Origin: Bolinopsis microptera
Taxonomy: Eukaryota; Ctenophora; Tentaculata; Lobata; Bolinopsidae
DNA: 64,000 nt
Reading direction: 5' to 3'
Assembly (NCBI RefSeq): GCF_026151205.1
Contig: NC_087080.1
Location: 14,579,337-14,643,336, forward strand
In this document: one piece after another, positions 58,517 through 64,000 of the stretch
Layout of the letters: every line of letters starts with the position of its first letter
How positions within the stretch are numbered: position 1 is the stretch's first letter
Made by a program: the position numbers and the translations under genes
Notes under the pieces: generated by a model
The model's database searches: none
Seen by the model: only the letters and a program-made list of their open reading frames with translations
Told to the model about the DNA's origin: nothing

Positions 58517-61500
58517 ATGAAAATCTGTCTCATCTCGGACTTTTTCTACCCAAACTTCGGCGGAGTAGAATGCCACATTTACAATCTAGCCCAGAACCTG
58601 TACAAACGAGGTCACAAAGTTATCATAGTTACACACTGCTACGATGATAGGGTCGGGGTCAGGTACCTGAAACCTTTTATAAAGGTCTACTACATCCCAT
58701 TCTATATGCTCATACGCCTTGTTATTGTTCCTAACTTCTTCATATCCCTTCCCGTCCTTAGACACATATTTGTCAGAGAACAAATTGAGATTGTTCATGG
58801 TCATGCTGCTTTTTCTACTTTCGCGTTGGATGCGTTACTCAGCGCCAAGATGATGGGCTTACGGACAGTATTCACCGACCACTCTCTCTTCGGTTTTAAC
58901 GATTTCGGAGCGATAATGACGAATAAGATGCTAGAGTTCACCCTGGGTGACATTGATGGTGTTATATGTGTGTCTCACACTAGCAAGGAAAATACTGTGC
59001 TGAGAGCACGGATTAGCCCCAGTAAGGTACGGACACTGTCTTTAACAGTCTAGTTAGATCTTTTTATGAGAACGGTAATTTTGCAGTTTTATAAAATTCT
59101 TGTTTAATTTTTATCCTCTTATCGTGGCGCCTTATCATAATATTGAGCTAATCGAATGTTATAATTCAATAAGAAAATATTAGGCATAAGAAATTTCATG
59201 AAGTAAGTAATAGTTGATTTTAAGAAAAGTGCATCACCTCTCTACTGTTAGCAACACATACTTCTAGCTAACTTAGTACTGTTCAGGTACGAGTGATCCC
59301 TAACGCGATAGATACCTCACTGTTTGTTCCAACAGATAGCCCCCCGGATAGCCGGGATGAGATTGTGATTGTTGTCATGTCGCGACTCGTCTACAGAAAA
59401 GGTGATTGTTTGTTGACAGCTGACATTCGAAGCATTGGTGATTGGGTAATGGATATAGGACTCCAGTCCCTAGTAGTAAGCCCTTCAAGATAACTTACAT
59501 TGGACATAAGAATTTCTCTTTTAGTTATAACTAAGATTACTTATAAATAAGTAATCACCCGAAGTTTAAAATCTTTCGTTTTTCAGGTATTGATCTGTTG
59601 TCAGGAATCATCCCAAAGATGTGTTCTGCAGATAAAAGAGTAAAGTTTCTAATCGGGGGAGACGGTCCCAAGGTGATAAAACCGATTGTTTTTTTCAGTC
59701 TTTTTGATTACATTTAAAACTTCACTGTATCTTGTCCGACTGTGAATGCCTCTAAGGGCTAAGGATCCTGGATCGGTTACAAAACGAGATTTTGACACGC
59801 ACTTTCGAAACAAGCACATGCAACATGGACAGACATCATGAATTGAACTTCAGATTTATCAAAACTAACGATCAAATGTTCAACTTTGTACACCATTTGA
59901 TCGGTGACGGACAACTAGGAACCTTCCAATTTTACCTAGTTAACTAATTAACATGCAAGCTTGGGAAATCCAATCAGCTCCGACAACTAGGAACTTTCGG
60001 ACCCGGCTCACGTCCGTAATGTGAACCCATACCGAGAGCTCAAACACTTCTTAATATCTATACTATAATTTAAACTTGACGAAATTTCCCCGGCAACGGG
60101 GACATAGAAGAAAAAACACCGAAAATCGACCTCAAAATGACCCTCTGGTGAAGCCAAACCCAGCTCGCAAATGGAGTTGAAACCTCGCCATTTTTAGCAG
60201 GGTTGTAGAAAAAGGATAGGAATAGGCTATAGCATTCTTAGAATTTTGATTTAGGCTTTAGATTTTTTATAATTAACGTCGGAAGTGAGGTAAAATAACC
60301 GTTAGAATAATGTCGTTATTTTAGCAAAGGTTTACTGCGCTGTTGCGTAGCAACGTTAAAATGCACGTGCGCGAGCAAGGACATCTTAACTACGCGCGTT
60401 GTTATGCTGTATGCTACGTCATAACTTCAAAACTAGCTCACATTTACGCTCACGCTATGACTTATATTCATAACTTTGGTTGTGATTGGTATTTTTTGAT
60501 GCGGTAAAAAGTATCGTTTTGGGAATCCGAATACTAACAACGCTGTCGCCATTGTTAAATAAATTCCATTATGTCTACTGTATAACAGAGCTGTATGATG
60601 AAGAGAAATTAAAACATAACTGATTTTTAAAATTTCCTCGAACAAAGCTTTCGACTAGCGGGTTTCTAGTACCTTATGAGTATGAGTATTGCTGAAAGCA
60701 GCTACTTACTAAACTGTCATTTGAACCCTACCCAGGTTCTTGGTTGTCCGACTGTTAGGATGGTTATAATATGCATCACATCACAAATGATACGTCACTG
60801 ATCGGGCCATGTGATGTGATACCTGTGGGAGGCCGGAATGAGAGGTTCCTAGTTGCCCATTTGATCCATTTGATCCACTTAAAACACAACCTGATCTCCA
60901 ACCTCCCAGAGACTGATGTTAGAGGAGCTGCGAGAACAGTACCGGTTACACGAACGAGTAATCCTACTGGGTAACGTGGAGCAGAGCAGGGTCAGGGACG
61001 TTCTGATTCAGGGTCACATCTTCCTTAACACCTCCCTGACAGAGGCCTTCTGTATGGCTATTGTCGAGGCTGTGTCTTGTGGCCTTCCTGTTGTCAGTAC
61101 TGCTGTGAGTATTTTGGGGAGGAGGGAGGAGGGAGGAGGGAGGAGGGAGGAGGGAGGAGGGAGGAGGGAGGAGGGAGGAGGGAGGAGGGAGGAGGGAGGA
61201 GGGAGGAGGGAGGAGGGAGGAGGGAGGAGGGAGGAGGGAGGAGGGAGGAGGGAGGAGGGAGGAGGGAGGAGGGAGGAGGGAGGAGGGAGGAGGGAGGGGG
61301 GAGGAGGGAGGAGGGAGGAGGGAGGAGGGAGGAGGGAGGAGGGAGGAGGGAGGAGGGAGGAGGGAGGGGGGGTTTTGCTGTGGGAGGAGAGGGATGGGGA
61401 ATTCAGGATGTATCATCGCTGAATGTCTTGATTACAGTGAGGGTCGGAATACTTAAATAATTAAAGTTTATGAAAAGCTGTAAGGTAGTTATGCAGGTTG

Positions 61501-62984
61501 GTGATATAGTAGAGGTTAACAAGTGTTTTGCAGGTTGTTAAAAAGTGTTTTGCAGGTTGTTAACAAGTGTTTTGCAGGTTGTTAACAAGTGTTTTGCAGG
61601 TTCTTAACAAGTGTTTTGCAGGTTCTTAACAAGTGTTTTGCAGGTTCTTAACAAGTGTTTTGCAGATTGTTAACAATGTTTTGAAGGTTGTTAACAAGTG
61701 TTTTGCAGGTTGTTAACAAGTGTTTTGCAGGTTCTTAACAAGTGTTTTGCAGATTGTTAACAATGTTTTGAAGGTTGTTAACAAGTGTTTTGCAGGTTGT
61801 TAACAAGTGTTTTGCAGGTTCTTAACAAGTGTTTTGCAGGTTGTTAACAAGTGTTTTGAAGGTTCTTAACAAGTGTTTTGCAGGTTGGTGGTATAGTAGA
61901 GGTGTTCCCTGCTGATTTCGTGTGTCTTGCGGAGGATACAAGCACGGAGGCTCTCACTAAGGGTCTCTTACAAACTATCAGCAAGTAAGACTGGGGACTG
62001 AGCCTTAAAACTGAGTTTATACACACGCTTACTTCTCTTCAGTTTAATTCTATCATCGTGATCTACATTATTCAATGAATTAAGTAATTAATGAGATAAC
62101 AATGCGTTATTCTCCGTCTAGGATAGACGCTGGAGACGCCCCACAGCCACAAGAGTTACACAGACAAGTTAAGAACATGTACAGTTGGGCTGACGTGACA
62201 CGGAGAACAGAACAGGTACTGTTTAAACCTTCACTTAATCGTTAACCAGGAGAATATACCCAGTTAAGGGGATGTATGGTAGTTTTTAATGGGATTTACT
62301 GTAGTTTACCACAAATCAAAATTTTGGGAATAAAAGCAGTGTTTTGATTTTGTTATCTTGTTTATTTTCCATTTATTTGTAGTATTTCTGGTATTGTACG
62401 TGGTTTTACCACAATGTTGTGTTTTGTTGACCACAATGTTGTGTTTTGTTAACCACAAGGTTGTGTTTTGTGTTGACACACGTCTCCCCGCAGGTGTACA
62501 AGGAATGTAGCTCAGACTCCTCGCTGACTGACCGTCTGACGGTGCAGCGGTCACGTGGTCCGGTGGCGGGTGTATTGTACTGCATTTGTTACGCTATCTC
62601 TTATCTAGTCCTCGCTATCACCACATACTTTCAGGTTCTAGCACATCTGACTACGTTTAAAATTAGTTAGTAGCATATACAAACCTGTGCACTTGGTTTT
62701 ACCCGAAGATCACGTTATAGATATTTTACTGTGTTAATCACATTTAGTTTTAGATTATTTATCTTTTATGACGCATAACCGTACTTCAATCTGTCCTTTT
62801 AAAGTCATGTAGGATTCTGTAAGACCTATCTTATTTACAGCCGGAGCACACGATTGAGACAGTGCCCTATGTCTACGAGGGTGGAAGAAGGGAGGAGGGA
62901 CGACCCAACACGCTGGGCAGAAACCAATCAGAACGCTTGAAATACGAAGAATTTTCTAAGTCGAACAATACGAAGTCTCTATGA
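58517..62984 (+). CDS. PIGA: Phosphatidylinositol N-acetylglucosaminyltransferase catalytic subunit
   Basis: Eight exons, 58517-59026, 59287-59401, 59587-59672, 60910-61104, 61884-61984, 62122-62215, 62494-62634 and 62841-62984, join in phase to 461 residues (human 484). PIGA is the GT4 glycosyltransferase that transfers GlcNAc from UDP-GlcNAc to phosphatidylinositol on the cytosolic face of the ER, the first step of GPI-anchor synthesis. Seen here: [88 protein letters not shown], and [19 protein letters not shown] with the E-x7-E signature. A single hydrophobic segment ([19 protein letters not shown]) lies near the C-terminus. The start lacks the short N-terminal extension of the human protein. 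Intron 4 holds a GGAGGGA array and an acceptor array. Confidence 0.96.
59893..60876. mobile_element. Inverted-repeat element in PIGA intron 3
   Basis: CATTTGATC and GGACAACTAGGAACC near 59893-59925 reappear inverted near 60843-60876 (GGTTCCTAGTTGCCCATTTG). The right part also shares ATCACATCAC and GATACGTCACTGAT words with the MULE ends at 37-40 kb. There is no coding sequence inside. This looks like a non-autonomous DNA element, possibly related to the MULE. Confidence 0.55.
61119..61372 (+). repeat. 7-bp purine array (GGAGGGA)n after a PIGA donor
   Basis: About 35 near-perfect copies of GGAGGGA begin 15 nt after the GTGAGT donor of PIGA exon 4. The G-triplets on the transcript-sense strand have strong G-quadruplex potential. 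The open frames through it on both strands are low-complexity artefacts. Confidence 0.95.
61491..61883 (+). repeat. 22-bp acceptor array before PIGA exon 5
   Basis: The array begins with ATGCAG followed by GTTGGTGATATAGTAGAGGT, a 19-of-20 match to the start of exon 5. It then carries about 16 copies of GTT(G/C)TTAACAAGTGTTTT followed by GCAG. The last GCAG is the true acceptor of exon 5 at 61884. Most units therefore end in a candidate 3' splice site followed by GTT, the first bases of the exon. Two units have mutated ends (TGAAG). Confidence 0.93.
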
Positions 62985-63085
62985 CATATCACATATGATA
63001 TGGAATTCACAATAGCAGTACTAAATTTCGAGATGAAATAAGATTCAAATTCGATTTAATGTGCTTGGACTTTGGAATAAATTTG

Positions 63086-63090
<5 letters not shown>

Positions 63091-63118
<28 letters not shown>
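63091..63118. repeat. Poly-C tract
   Basis: About 26 consecutive C, with one T, lie in the PIGA 3' UTR region. Similar tracts occur near 28, 4487 and 33998, so long C/G homopolymers recur in this genome. Confidence 0.9.
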
Positions 63119-63119
<1 letters not shown>

Positions 63120-63528
63120 CAATAACTACCTGTCCCCGAGCGACTGGTTGGGAGCAAAAACCGTAAAGCGATATTTTTTCGTGGAAGTTTTGCATTTTCT
63201 TCATTCTAAAAATGATGTCGAAGTCGGTTATCCTATCACAGTTTTAATTTTTCTTCTTTGTTTGTAAATTGTGTAGTAAACCAATGAGGATGTGGCACTT
63301 CTATTTATTGGTTATTGAATTTTTATCGCATTGATTCTCTTTTTTTTCTAATGCTTTTTTTACATTTATTTACTTTGTAGAGTATAAGTCTGAGATTTTT
63401 TCTTTAGTTTGAATTTGAATTGTGTTATAATATTAATATTAATGTGAAGGATACTCAATGATATAAGGAGCAGGTCGGAAGACGTCAGTTCGACGTGACG
63501 GCATATCGTAGACTTCGAGCCCAATCTC

Positions 63529-63534
63529 AATAAA
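63529..63534 (+). terminator. Candidate PIGA polyadenylation signal
   Basis: AATAAA about 545 nt after the PIGA stop. An earlier AATAAA near 63077 could serve instead. Confidence 0.45.
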
Positions 63535-63571
63535 GCTGGAACTATGTTTGTAAGATTGTAATTGTATGATT

Positions 63572-63811
63572 TTAAAGGTTTTGGGCTACAGTAGTACGGA
63601 TTTTGGGACTTTCCAAGAAATCCGACTCAGTTCCGTTGACTTTCACGGTAAATTCTGCACTACGTAACCGGAACCCTTTACCAAACCTTAAATCCACCGT
63701 AGCATATTTCAGTTGAATTCCGTTGAACTGTTTCTCGGATATAATACCCTTATATTTTATACATCTTGCTGAACCGGATACTTGATAGTTACTTTTAGCT
63801 AAAGTTGTCAT
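63572..63811 (-). CDS. Hypothetical short open frame (79 residues)
   Basis: The frame starts MTTLAKSNYQVSGSARCI and ends TTVAQNL before a stop. It has an ordinary amino-acid composition with alternating hydrophobic residues, as in a beta-rich domain, and could be the first exon of a gene antisense to PIGA. I find no partner exon, signal peptide or known family. It may be chance. Confidence 0.22.
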   Translation of the reverse strand: MTTLAKSNYQVSGSARCIKYKGIISEKQFNGIQLKYATVDLRFGKGFRLRSAEFTVKVNGTESDFLESPKIRTTVAQNL

Positions 63812-64000
63812 CTAATATATAATAGATTGTTTTATTTGTATACGTCGCTGTCTAACAAGCAAGTGTTGCAGTATCTCGGCGTTACTATCATGTATTGCAC
63901 TGCACTAGGATAATGATTAATCACTCTACTCTACTAACAAGAATTTCGCCGCGGTTAAACCACGCACGATCAATTTTCCCTACGATGTACTTGTACCATC

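Noticed and set aside
60916-61460. Open frames with GGGRREE or LLPPPSS repeats on both strands
   Set aside because: Pure translation of the (GGAGGGA)n intron array fused to PIGA exon 4.

Overview
The window reads as nuclear DNA of an animal. It is AT-rich, has dense short introns with GT-AG borders, and carries single-copy metazoan genes, mosaic extracellular proteins and several DNA-transposon families. Two features lean towards a non-bilaterian with spliced-leader trans-splicing, a ctenophore being my low-confidence guess. One is a plausible EFF-1/AFF-1-like membrane glycoprotein. The other is that many start codons sit 1-16 nt after an acceptor-like AG. All exon borders below were read by eye from reading phase and splice consensus, and family names come from recognition, not from a search.

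Layout. 0.4-1.9 kb: a leucine-rich-repeat gene resembling XRRA1 (-). 3.9-7.9 kb: a four-exon type I membrane glycoprotein (+, candidate cell fusogen) whose first intron holds an antisense sperm-tail PG-rich gene (STPG1-like). 8.4-9.4 kb: a TEX47-like gene (-). 12.6-13.9 kb: the 3' end of a retroelement reverse transcriptase (-). 14.5-63 kb: four housekeeping genes head to tail on + : PRPF40-type splicing factor, mitochondrial tryptophanyl-tRNA synthetase (WARS2), GPAA1 and PIGA. PIGA acts in the first step of GPI-anchor synthesis and GPAA1 in the GPI transamidase that acts last, so two ends of one pathway are direct neighbours.

GPAA1 is stretched over 38 kb, yet its 12 exons join into a phase-perfect 601-residue protein. 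Its introns contain three antisense genes: a secreted CCP/Ig protein (22-26 kb), a 29-exon VWF-D/C8/TIL/VWC/Ig mosaic of about 1550 residues (41.3-52.9 kb), and a small secreted Cys-rich coiled-coil protein (55.8-56.4 kb). They also hold a hAT-like MITE with an 8-bp target duplication, a 3.2-kb inverted-repeat element filled with a pyrimidine satellite, a MULE-type transposase and many minisatellites.

The most unusual pattern is that several minisatellites and duplications in this locus span a real 3' splice junction. Each copy carries the end of the intron plus the first bases of the downstream exon. This is seen at GPAA1 exons 3 (one decoy), 11 (14 decoys, 66-bp unit) and 12 (three decoys), at PIGA exon 5 (one decoy plus a 22-bp acceptor array), and possibly just before the PIGA start codon. 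The true exon is always the last copy. Introns here appear to have grown by repeated duplication across the acceptor, leaving arrays of decoy splice sites.
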